Shown: piece by piece, positions 1-7,049 of the stretch
How the letters are laid out: every line of letters begins with the position of its first letter
Position numbering within the stretch: the stretch's first letter is position 1
Source of the DNA: an uncultured Oscillospiraceae bacterium
Lineage (GTDB): Bacteria; Bacillota; Clostridia; Oscillospirales; Ruminococcaceae
Length of the DNA stretch: 23,689 nt
Assembly (NCBI GenBank): GCA_934486875.1
Contig: CAKSPU010000035.1
Span: 1-23,689, forward strand
Direction of reading: 5' to 3'
Notes under the pieces: generated by a model
Seen by the model: the letters and a program-made list of their open reading frames with translations, nothing else
The model's database searches: none
What the model was told of the DNA's origin: nothing
Program-made: the position numbers and the translations under genes

Positions 1-932
1 CCGTCTCTCAGCTTCCTTGCAACGAGAATGTGACGGGAATCGTCCCATTCGGTGGAGCAGGTGGAAAGTGTGAGATACTCGTCGTCTTCATTGCAGTCAA
101 CGCCTGTGATAATGGTGCTGCGTTTGGTGATCTCGTCCATAAATTTTTCATATGGATAGTCGTCATTGAAGTCGATGTAGTTCTGATAATCGAAAAGAGG
201 TCTGTTGTCATCGTGCTCGGGCTTTGTGTTTATAACAAAGGAGGAGATGATAACATAAGTATCCTCGGAGTAGTTGGTGTTAAAGTAGATAAAAGGATTT
301 TTGAGCCAATATGCGGGATCCCAGCGGTAATAGTCCAGATTTCCGAACATTGTGCCGTCCTTCTGATTGTGGGCATAAAGGATAATATTATCCGAACGCT
401 CATAATCGGTGGCAACGTTGCGGTAATCGGCAAAGCAGGTTCCGCACTGTCTCTGATTGTCATAGAAATTGTGGTTAAGATAATATTCATTATCCGTGCC
501 CTTGACCACAGGCTCATCAACGCAGTTGGGGATACGTACATATCCGATAGTGTTGGGATTTATGGCAAGAAGCTCCTGCGCAGCGGGAAGTATGGGCAGG
601 GGAATGCGCTCTTCAGGTGTTGTTTCAGCATTGTCGGCAGGCTGTGTTTCGGCAGGAAGTTCATTTGAAATGACCGACTGCTGTGCCTGCTGATAGATGA
701 CCTTCAGTGTGTTGTGATTCTGCTTTGCCTCATACATCTGGTAAAAATAGTTTCCGAGAATTATGGCACAGACAATAAGCACAACTATTGATAAAAGCAC
801 AATAAGCTTGCTTATGACTTCTGAGGAGCTGTCACCCTTCTGAGGAAAAAAAGATTCCCTGAAGCTTTTTTTGACTTTATTTTTTTTGTACCTTCTGGGG
901 GCAGAGCCTCTTGCTTCATCGCTCATTGACAT
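1..932 (-). CDS. Class B sortase (partial, C-terminus off the left edge)
   Basis: Membrane-anchored cysteine transpeptidase of the sortase B type, which joins a sorting-signal protein to cell wall or another protein outside the membrane. 310 residues are visible and the frame runs off the window. A basic N-terminus (residues 12-25) is followed by KGDSSSEVISKL, one transmembrane helix at about 41-61, a spacer, then the sortase fold from about 110. The catalytic triad can be read: His188 (LYAHNQ), Cys292 (TLSTC) and Arg300 (DSRHILVAR). The usual LYGHN is LYAHN here, a conservative change beside the catalytic His. The start at 932 is chosen because AAGAGG lies 9-10 nt upstream; an in-frame ATG at 926 is the alternative. 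It is the last visible gene of a four-sortase operon, 45 bp after the previous one. The substrate is unknown. Confidence 0.9.
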   Translation of the reverse strand, partial: MSMSDEARGSAPRRYKKNKVKKSFRESFFPQKGDSSSEVISKLIVLLSIVVLIVCAIILGNYFYQMYEAKQNHNTLKVIYQQAQQSVISNELPAETQPADNAETTPEERIPLPILPAAQELLAINPNTIGYVRIPNCVDEPVVKGTDNEYYLNHNFYDNQRQCGTCFADYRNVATDYERSDNIILYAHNQKDGTMFGNLDYYRWDPAYWLKNPFIYFNTNYSEDTYVIISSFVINTKPEHDDNRPLFDYQNYIDFNDDYPYEKFMDEITKRSTIITGVDCNEDDEYLTLSTCSTEWDDSRHILVARKLRD

Positions 933-977
933 ATGAAATAACCTCTTAAAATTATTTTTGTTTGCCGCACCCTGTCA

Positions 978-2903
978 TTATGTGTTTGCCATAGCGGTGG
1001 TCTGCTCGGTAACAGGGGCGGTTGTCCCGTTCACAACAGGCGCAGCGGTAGACACTCCCGTTGTGTTGCCGTCGGAGCTGTCGGGAACGGCAGTCTCCTC
1101 GGGAGCTGTTGTCGGGTCTGTATAGCAGGCAGCCTTGGTTCCGTTTTCATAGATCGGAGCAAAGCCAAGTCTTGATCTCTCTTCGTGGTCGATCTTGAGA
1201 GTTCTTGGTGTAGTTGTCGCTTCTGTTGTTGCGGAAGTGGTTGTCTCGGTTGTTGTGACCGTTGTGGTAACTGTTGTAGATACCGTGGTGGTTTCCGAAA
1301 CGGTCGTGGTCTCGGAAGTGGTGGTAGGTGATGTCCTGCTGAGGATAGCGTCCCAGTCGATCTGCTTTGCATTGGGATTGAGCCTTGCAGTCGAGAAATC
1401 AATGGCAGAAACATCTTCTCCCTCACGTACCTTTCTCGCCATAACAACAAATCTTGAATCAGAATATTCGTTGCTGCAGGTGGAAAGCACAAGGAGCTTG
1501 TCCCCGAAAACGGCATCAATGGGCGGGATTATCTGATTGCGTTCATTTACCTGTCCCATATACCAGTTGAATGTGCTTTCGTTGCTAAGCGTCTCGATGT
1601 AGTCGTGATAATGGAAAACCTCTCCCTTGGAATCCTGCTTTTCATAAACGTTGGTCACGAAATATCCGAAAATGATGTAGTCACCGATGCCGTATTCGGT
1701 ATTGAACACGACCATAGGATTTTTCTTGTAAAAATCAACGTTGTTCTTGTAAAATTTCAGATTTCCGAACATCGTGCCGTCTTCCTGATTGTGACCGTAA
1801 AGAACGATGTTGGGAGATGTGTAATCTTCGCTTATTGTGCAGCGGTAATCCATAAAAATGGAGCCCGCTTTGTTCTTCCTGTCATTATATGTATGGGTGA
1901 GATAATAAATGTTATCCGTACCCTGAACGACGGGAAGTCTGATATCGCAGCCGTCAAGCTCGATAAAGCCCTTAACGTTGTCGGAAAGCTCGATAAAGCT
2001 GTCCATAACGCTTTCGTTGTGCTCGATACGCTCTTCGGTGGTGGGGGGGACAGTGACGACCTCGCCGTCCGCATTTATCTCAGTTGCAACGGTAGTTGTT
2101 ACCATTTCGGCAATGCTCTCGGATTCCTCCTGCATTTCCTCAGACTGGATAAGCGTGCTTATAAGCATAATGCCCGCAGCAACAAAAACACCTGTTGAAG
2201 CGATGAAAACTATCTTTCGGATAATTTCGGGAACGCTGTCGCCCTTCCAGGGGATAATGCCCTGAATGAACGGGCGCTTTTTGGGAGCCTCCGAGCTGTC
2301 GGCGCTTTCGGCTGCTTCATCGGAAGTGCTCTCTGGTGCGGCAACGGCTTTCTCAGGTTCGGGAGACTTATCTTCATCTTTTTTATCATCGGCAATGTTG
2401 CTGTCTGCTTCAAAATTTTCCTCGGGGATACTGTCAATGATTCCTTCTTTGGCAGGGGAGTCATCTTCGGATCTTTCGGAGATCTTTCCCATATCCGTTC
2501 CCGTTGCGTTGATGCCCGCTTCTTCGTCAAATATTACTATCATTCCGTCCTCATCGGTAACGGGTTCAGTGATAGTCGGCTTATGCTCCTCAGCTTCGGT
2601 AGCTCCATTATCAGCATCGCTTTTTTCTGCTGCTTCTTCGGAAAAGCTTACATTTTCTTCCTTTCCGTCGGAAATATCCTCGGGAGGCTTGTCAATGGTG
2701 CTTTCAAAGCCGCTGCCGAATGCAGTGGCATCATCAAAAAATTTTGAAAAATCTCTGATATCCTTTGGCGGATCATCGGTATTTACAGTTACATCGGGCA
2801 TCGGGTCGCTTTTGATGTCATCGGGGATAAAATCACCGATAAGGCTCTCAAAATAATCCGATACGGCAGCCTCTTTTTCTGAGGGCTTCTTTTCATCTGA
2901 CAT
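978..2903 (-). CDS. Class B sortase with long acidic N-terminal and Thr-rich C-terminal extensions
   Basis: 641 residues, more than twice a normal class B sortase. Residues 1-210 are an acidic, low-complexity, presumably disordered cytosolic region rich in Asp, Glu and Ser. Then come IPWKGDSVPEIIRK (217-230) and one transmembrane helix (about 231-252). The sortase domain spans about 300-500, with His371 (LYGHNQ), Cys476 (VLSTC) and Arg484 (DSRFVVMAR). After RLNPNAKQIDW (507-517) follows a tail of about 120 residues dominated by Thr/Ser/Glu/Val (526-566) and a second Thr/Ala/Pro-rich part to the end. The tail should be extracytoplasmic, since the N-terminus is inside and there is one helix. 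It carries no LPxTG-like motif and no hydrophobic C-terminus, so it is not itself a sorting substrate. GAGGT sits upstream of the ATG. Third gene of the sortase operon, 27 bp after its predecessor. Confidence 0.92.
   Translation of the reverse strand: MSDEKKPSEKEAAVSDYFESLIGDFIPDDIKSDPMPDVTVNTDDPPKDIRDFSKFFDDATAFGSGFESTIDKPPEDISDGKEENVSFSEEAAEKSDADNGATEAEEHKPTITEPVTDEDGMIVIFDEEAGINATGTDMGKISERSEDDSPAKEGIIDSIPEENFEADSNIADDKKDEDKSPEPEKAVAAPESTSDEAAESADSSEAPKKRPFIQGIIPWKGDSVPEIIRKIVFIASTGVFVAAGIMLISTLIQSEEMQEESESIAEMVTTTVATEINADGEVVTVPPTTEERIEHNESVMDSFIELSDNVKGFIELDGCDIRLPVVQGTDNIYYLTHTYNDRKNKAGSIFMDYRCTISEDYTSPNIVLYGHNQEDGTMFGNLKFYKNNVDFYKKNPMVVFNTEYGIGDYIIFGYFVTNVYEKQDSKGEVFHYHDYIETLSNESTFNWYMGQVNERNQIIPPIDAVFGDKLLVLSTCSNEYSDSRFVVMARKVREGEDVSAIDFSTARLNPNAKQIDWDAILSRTSPTTTSETTTVSETTTVSTTVTTTVTTTETTTSATTEATTTPRTLKIDHEERSRLGFAPIYENGTKAACYTDPTTAPEETAVPDSSDGNTTGVSTAAPVVNGTTAPVTEQTTAMANT
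1222..1326 (-). repeat. Low-complexity Thr-rich coding tract in the sortase tail
   Basis: This stretch encodes runs of Thr broken by Ser, Val and Glu (TTTVSETTTVS-like units), made almost only of ACA/ACC/ACT/ACG codons with GTT, GTC, TCC and GAA. Such tracts resemble the flexible, often glycosylated linkers of ruminococcal surface proteins. The mixed codons suggest selection on the protein rather than recent slippage, although the length could vary between strains. Confidence 0.7.
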
Positions 2904-2930
2904 AATATCTTTACCTCAATTTTATAAGGA

Positions 2931-3884
2931 TCAGTTACCGTAAATAAAGTTCCAGTCGGGCTCCTTTGCATCGGGATTGAGCTTTGCAAGGGAGGTATCC
3001 ACCTCATTGCTCTCGCCCTCACGGACTTTTCTGCCGATAACGATAAAACGGGAGGGCTCAAATTCGTTGCTGCAGGTCGAAAGGGTCATAAACTGATCGC
3101 CCTCTTCAACATCAACGCCTGTGATTATCTCTGAGCGCTCGGTTATATTCTTCATAAACTGCTCATAGGTATATTCCTTTGAGCCGAAGCGGATATAATT
3201 CTGATAATCGAAAACAACGCCGTCCCTTGTCTGGCTCGGTTCAACCTCACAGACAAAGAGAGCGATTATTTTGTATGTATATTCCTCGTAGAGATTGGAG
3301 AATGTGAATGTGGGGTGCTGGAGATAGAAGTCGAACTTGCTTGTGTTCTGCTTTGTTATCTTGTACTTCTGGAGAGTTCCGAACATAGTTCCGTTGGCCT
3401 GATTGTGACCGTAAAGGATTATGTTGTCGCTCTGTCTGAAGCCGTAGTCGTTTACAACGCAGCGGAAGTCGGCAAACACCGTTCCCGGCTGGGAGCTTCT
3501 TCCGTAGAAATCGTGATTTAAGTAGTAATCATTGTTATCATTCTGAACAACAACATTGTCGATAGATGTGCCGCCCACGGTTATCCAGCCTGCTGTGTCG
3601 GGGTTATCGGCAATAAAACTCTTCATAGAGTCAAGCTCAACGAGAGGGTCGAGAACGGTGGTAGCCTCGGTAGTTGTTTCGGAAACTGTTGTGGTAGTTT
3701 CTGGGACGGTGGTCTCCTGTGTTATCATAACAGTGTCGGTGTGGCGGTTTGCGAGGTCATTGTTAAGATCCTCCGCACGCTTTTCCTGAATAAGATAATA
3801 TGCAAGATAGCCGAGAGAAATGACCAGTATTATTGATGCAACTATTATGATGACCGTTCTTGATTTCTGTTCTTTGTTGTTCAT
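2931..3884 (-). CDS. Class B sortase
   Basis: 317 residues, normal class B size plus a stalk. The N-terminus is short, with one transmembrane helix at about 11-32. A Thr-rich extracellular spacer follows (about 55-77, ETTVPETTTTVSETTTEATT), then the sortase domain from about 85. The triad is His160 (LYGHNQ), Cys271 (TLSTC) and Arg279 (PSRFIVIGR). The C-terminal KLNPDAKEPDW motif (301-311) is shared with two neighbours. Unlike its three paralogues it lacks the KGDSxxE motif before the membrane helix. The start is set by AGAGGTAGG about 7 nt upstream of the ATG. Second gene of the operon, 29 bp after the first. The protein substrate cannot be deduced from this window. Confidence 0.93.
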   Translation of the reverse strand: MNNKEQKSRTVIIIVASIILVISLGYLAYYLIQEKRAEDLNNDLANRHTDTVMITQETTVPETTTTVSETTTEATTVLDPLVELDSMKSFIADNPDTAGWITVGGTSIDNVVVQNDNNDYYLNHDFYGRSSQPGTVFADFRCVVNDYGFRQSDNIILYGHNQANGTMFGTLQKYKITKQNTSKFDFYLQHPTFTFSNLYEEYTYKIIALFVCEVEPSQTRDGVVFDYQNYIRFGSKEYTYEQFMKNITERSEIITGVDVEEGDQFMTLSTCSNEFEPSRFIVIGRKVREGESNEVDTSLAKLNPDAKEPDWNFIYGN

Positions 3885-3913
3885 TTATCCTACCTCTGAA
3901 ACTTTTTTGTGTA

Positions 3914-4861
3914 TTATCTGAAAATAACCTTCCAGTCGGGTTCCTTTGCGTTTGGATTAAGATAAGCCGATGATGTATCAACTGAGGGGTCTTCGCCCTT
4001 TCTTACCTTTCGGGCAAAAATAACGAATCTTGACGGCTCAAACTCATTGCTGCAGGTGGAGAGCGTGAGAAATTCATCGCCGTACTTCACGTCAACAGAT
4101 GTGATTATCTGAGTCCTCTCATTGATATTCTCCATAAAATCGTTGTAAACAGCCTTGTCGGAGAGATCAAGGTAATTGTGGTAATCGAATATCACTCCGT
4201 CGGAGGTCTGTTCGGGCTTTACCTCAGTTACAAAATAGGCGAATATCTTGTAAATATCGGATTCGTAATTTGAGTTAAATGTGATCGTAGGGTGCTGAAT
4301 GTAGTGGTTAAGGTTCTTTTTGTAGTCCTTAAGGCTTCCGAACATCGTCCTGTCCTTCTGGTTGTGACCGTACAGAACAAGGTTGTCCGAGCGCTTGTTT
4401 GCGGTAAGGACATTTCGGTAGTCAAGAAAAACCGTTCCCGCTTTATTGCTGCTGCCGTCGAAGGCAGTCTTAAGGTAGTCCTCATTGTTGCTTGTCTGAA
4501 CAACGGGGAAGTCCACCTCTGTGCCGTCAATGCGGATATATCCCACGGTGTCGGGATTTATTTTCAGCATTTCCTCCGCACCTGCCATTATGTGACCGTC
4601 GGCGGTGTGGCTTATAACGGACTGATACAGGTCTTTCAGGCTGTCATTGAGCTGCTTTGCGGAAAATGACAGCCTGAACTCATTGGCAAGTATCACTCCG
4701 CAGCCGATAAGCACAAGTACCGCAAACTGCGTAAACAGCTTTGACAGCACTTCCTTAACGCTGTCACCCTTTTGTATGAGGAGCCAGTGCCCTCTTCTTG
4801 CTTTTTTCTTAGCCTTAAGGGCTTTTTTATATGCCTTTCTGGCACTTTTTGACATAGACAT
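3914..4861 (-). CDS. Class B sortase, first gene of the operon
   Basis: 315 residues from the chosen ATG at 4861. An upstream in-frame ATG at 4903 would add 14 residues, but CAGGGAG lies 9 nt before 4861, so the shorter form is preferred. A strongly basic cytosolic leader (about 5-24, many Lys/Arg) is followed by IQKGDSVKEVLSKL (29-42), one transmembrane helix (about 43-60) and the sortase fold. The triad is His166 (LYGHNQ), Cys270 (TLSTC) and Arg278 (PSRFVIFAR). It ends with LNPNAKEPDWKVIFR. The gene is closest to the operon promoter at 4957-4985, giving a leader of roughly 90 nt. The substrate sorting motif and target protein are unknown; class B sortases classically act on NPxTN-like signals in haem-uptake proteins, but other uses are known in clostridia. 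Confidence 0.93.
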   Translation of the reverse strand: MSMSKSARKAYKKALKAKKKARRGHWLLIQKGDSVKEVLSKLFTQFAVLVLIGCGVILANEFRLSFSAKQLNDSLKDLYQSVISHTADGHIMAGAEEMLKINPDTVGYIRIDGTEVDFPVVQTSNNEDYLKTAFDGSSNKAGTVFLDYRNVLTANKRSDNLVLYGHNQKDRTMFGSLKDYKKNLNHYIQHPTITFNSNYESDIYKIFAYFVTEVKPEQTSDGVIFDYHNYLDLSDKAVYNDFMENINERTQIITSVDVKYGDEFLTLSTCSNEFEPSRFVIFARKVRKGEDPSVDTSSAYLNPNAKEPDWKVIFR

Positions 4862-4956
4862 TTTAAGTTTCTCCCTGCTGACGCAAAGCGGATATGTCTG
4901 CATCAGGCTGAGGTACCGTGAAGATTTACCCCGTTTATCGGCACCTATATAATTCT

Positions 4957-4985
4957 ATAATACACTTTTTAGCCCCTGATGTCAA
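4957..4985 (-). promoter_or_regulatory. SigA-type promoter of the sortase operon
   Basis: On the minus strand: TTGACA (4980-4985), exactly 17 bp, TATTAT (4957-4962). This is a near-consensus vegetative promoter. Transcription should start near 4950. No intrinsic terminator is evident between the four sortase genes, so it probably drives all of them. Confidence 0.8.
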
Positions 4986-5087
4986 TAAAAGCCCGCAAAT
5001 TTTGTGACATATATCAAATACTGACGATACTTTTTTACAATAAAGAGCGATATTTCACCCTATTTACACAAAACCGTCAATATTATT

Positions 5088-5134
5088 AAAATGACTGTCA
5101 GGTAAAATGACTGTCAGGTAAAATGACTGTCAGG
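5088..5134. repeat. Three tandem copies of a 16-bp unit after thiI
   Basis: The unit AAAATGACTGTCAGGT occurs at 5088-5103, 5104-5119 and, lacking its last base, 5120-5134. The copies are contiguous and identical. The array begins a few bases beyond the thiI stop codon (TAA at 5140-5142) in the 3' untranslated region. Confidence 0.95.
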
Positions 5135-5139
5135 CAGAA

Positions 5140-6327
5140 TTAAAACTGTGATGCTCCTATTGTAAATCTCTTGACCTCTGTTTCTTCAACAGCTTTCTGA
5201 ATGAGGGGTTCAAAATCAAAAGAGTTCTGAGCGGCAATGACTTCTTCAAGGACAGGACGTGTCTTTGGGTGCTTGGGGGTGAAAACGGTGCAGCAGTCCT
5301 CGTAGGGCTCGATAGAAATGTCAAATGTGTCTATCTTTCGTGCAACAGCGGTAATTTCACTCTTGTCCATACCGATAACAGGGCGGAAAACAGGCATACG
5401 GCAGGCATTGTCGGTGCATACGATAGCACCCATAGTCTGGCTTGCCACCTGTCCCACGCTCTCACCTGTGATAAGGGCGGTAATGTCGTTTTTCTCACAT
5501 ATCCTCTGTGCGATCTCCATCATAAGACGGCGCATAATAATGGTGAAAAGCTCTTCGGGGCAGTTGTCTCTCAGGGCTTCCTGTATCTCGGTAAAGGGTA
5601 CGCAGTAGAATGTTGTGTCGCCGCACCAGGGCGTGATCTTTTCGCAAAGTCTCTCCACCTTAAGACGTGCTCTGTCGGAGGTGTACGGAGGAGACACGTA
5701 GTGGATAGCGGAGATGTCGATGCCACGCTTTGCCATCATATATCCCGCAACGGGGCTGTCAATGCCTCCCGAAAGGAGAAGCATCGCCTTGCCCGATGTG
5801 CCTACGGGGATACCGCCGGCAGCGGGTCTGTTTCCTGTGTGGATATAAGCATTTGTGTCTCTTATCTCAACATTTACCGTAACATCGGGATCTTTCACAT
5901 CAACTTCAAGGCGGGGGAATTTGTCAAGGATACGCCCGCCCAGCTCTGCGCATATTTCGGGAGACCTCATAGGAAAACGCTTGTCGGAGCGCTTTGCCTG
6001 CACCTTGAACGTGCGTGCGCAGGAAAGCTCGTCACCGCAGTATTCCATAACATCACGGGTGATGACCTCAAAATCCTTTTCGGTTATCATCGCACGGCAT
6101 ATTGCGGCTGCACCGAAAACCTTTGAAGCTCTCGAAACGGCTTCGTCCATATCAATGGTATCATCGGCGGGTTCACAGTATATCATTGACTGAGAACGGG
6201 TGTAGATGAATTTGCCGAGGGGCTTTAAGCGGTGGCGGAGATTTTTGATGAATGCCTCCTCAAAATTTCTCTTGTTAAGTCCCTTAAGAGCAATTTCGCC
6301 CTCTTTGAGCAGAATTATTTCTTTCAT
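5140..6327 (-). CDS. thiI: tRNA 4-thiouridine synthase ThiI (no rhodanese domain)
   Basis: 395 residues. ThiI adenylates U8 of tRNA and transfers sulfur to give 4-thiouridine; in some bacteria it also serves thiamine thiazole synthesis. The N-terminal ferredoxin-like part and THUMP RNA-binding domain cover about 1-166. The PP-loop ATP pyrophosphatase motif is SGGIDSPVA (186-194), and the conserved YEDCCTVFTPKHPKTRP lies at 342-358. The protein stops after the AANH domain, so it is the short form lacking the rhodanese domain, as in Bacillus subtilis, where a dedicated cysteine desulfurase (NifZ) works with it. A desulfurase gene does lie upstream in the same transcription unit, two genes away. 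AAAGGA sits 9 nt before the ATG. It begins 20 bp after the PIN-like gene. Confidence 0.96.
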   Translation of the reverse strand: MKEIILLKEGEIALKGLNKRNFEEAFIKNLRHRLKPLGKFIYTRSQSMIYCEPADDTIDMDEAVSRASKVFGAAAICRAMITEKDFEVITRDVMEYCGDELSCARTFKVQAKRSDKRFPMRSPEICAELGGRILDKFPRLEVDVKDPDVTVNVEIRDTNAYIHTGNRPAAGGIPVGTSGKAMLLLSGGIDSPVAGYMMAKRGIDISAIHYVSPPYTSDRARLKVERLCEKITPWCGDTTFYCVPFTEIQEALRDNCPEELFTIIMRRLMMEIAQRICEKNDITALITGESVGQVASQTMGAIVCTDNACRMPVFRPVIGMDKSEITAVARKIDTFDISIEPYEDCCTVFTPKHPKTRPVLEEVIAAQNSFDFEPLIQKAVEETEVKRFTIGASQF

Positions 6328-6347
6328 TTATTTTTATCCTTTCATAC

Positions 6348-7031
6348 TTAATTGGTTATAGAATTAATGGCTTCTTTGGAGAGTTTTCTTATGTTCACAT
6401 ATTCAGGTCTAAGCGCCTTGTAATATTTTAAACCTTCTTCCATACCAAATTTTTTTGTCATACTTGTATAAAAATGCTGTTTATCTGATGATGATTGTGC
6501 AAGCTGAATTATTGATCTGACGTTCTTGTTAGAAATATGTTCCGTGCTGAATATTTCTTTTATCCTTACAGTTTCAGATAAGGTATCTGCTCCGTCACCG
6601 GTTTTATCAGAATTTTCAATAAGCTTTTTTTCTTTTGGTGGGGTAACTGATTTGGGAGAAATGGCGCTTTTTATATTTGGTATCAGCTTTATTTCAATGT
6701 CTGAAAGATTCATAGTTTTCTTCCAAAAGCTTTTTACAGCCTGAAATCCGTTATCAGCACTTACTATGAAAAAATCTCTGCTTTCGTGAGAAGCGATAAG
6801 ATATCCCAAAAATGAACCCAATTGAAAGTCAAGAGAGTTTTTTGTGCCTGCCGCTACATTTATATATTTTATGGCAGCTTTTGTTTCTATAAGCATTTTG
6901 TGAGCGTCAAAACTAAGCGTAGCAGCATTTGGAGTATAAAAAATAAATACCGAGTCGTTTTCTGATATGTCTTTTATACCCAAAAGTCCTGAGGAATTAA
7001 CATTCTCAAAATCAACAAGAAAAATTGCCAT
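6348..7031 (-). CDS. PIN-like (NYN-type) domain protein, putative RNase
   Basis: 227 residues. Residues 1-105 have the PIN-like pattern: LVDFENVNSS (Asp7, Glu9, Asn10), LDFQLGSFLGYLI with Asp68, and FFIVSADNGFQAV with Asp93, alternating with hydrophobic strands. These acidic residues would form the metal site of a PIN/NYN nuclease; whether it is active is not known. Residues 120-150 are a polar linker and 155-215 a helical C-terminal region (EHISNKNVRSIIQLAQSS..). It resembles the single-protein PIN-like family of Firmicutes rather than a toxin, since no antitoxin gene is adjacent. AAAGGA lies about 10 nt before the ATG. It starts 18 bp after nifS and ends 20 bp before thiI, so it is very likely co-transcribed. 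Base composition is visibly more AT-rich than its two neighbours, hinting at a separate origin. Confidence 0.8.
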   Translation of the reverse strand: MAIFLVDFENVNSSGLLGIKDISENDSVFIFYTPNAATLSFDAHKMLIETKAAIKYINVAAGTKNSLDFQLGSFLGYLIASHESRDFFIVSADNGFQAVKSFWKKTMNLSDIEIKLIPNIKSAISPKSVTPPKEKKLIENSDKTGDGADTLSETVRIKEIFSTEHISNKNVRSIIQLAQSSSDKQHFYTSMTKKFGMEEGLKYYKALRPEYVNIRKLSKEAINSITN

Positions 7032-7049
7032 TCATTATCAATCCTTTAC

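Noticed and set aside
30..668. Long open frame antisense to the first sortase gene, with similar ones at 1605-2198 and 2266-2856
   Set aside because: Shadow of the sortase codons on the opposite strand; no ribosome site, and the predicted proteins are Val/Ile- or Ser-rich with no family.
1030..1330. Thr-rich sortase tail as a sortase substrate
   Set aside because: No LPxTG/NPxTN-like motif, no C-terminal hydrophobic helix and no terminal basic cluster.
5088..5134. CRISPR array
   Set aside because: The three 16-bp units are contiguous with no spacers, and no cas gene is present.
5269..6126. 285-codon frame antisense to thiI
   Set aside because: thiI is unmistakable by motifs on the minus strand; the antisense frame has no ribosome site and an implausible His/Cys-rich composition.
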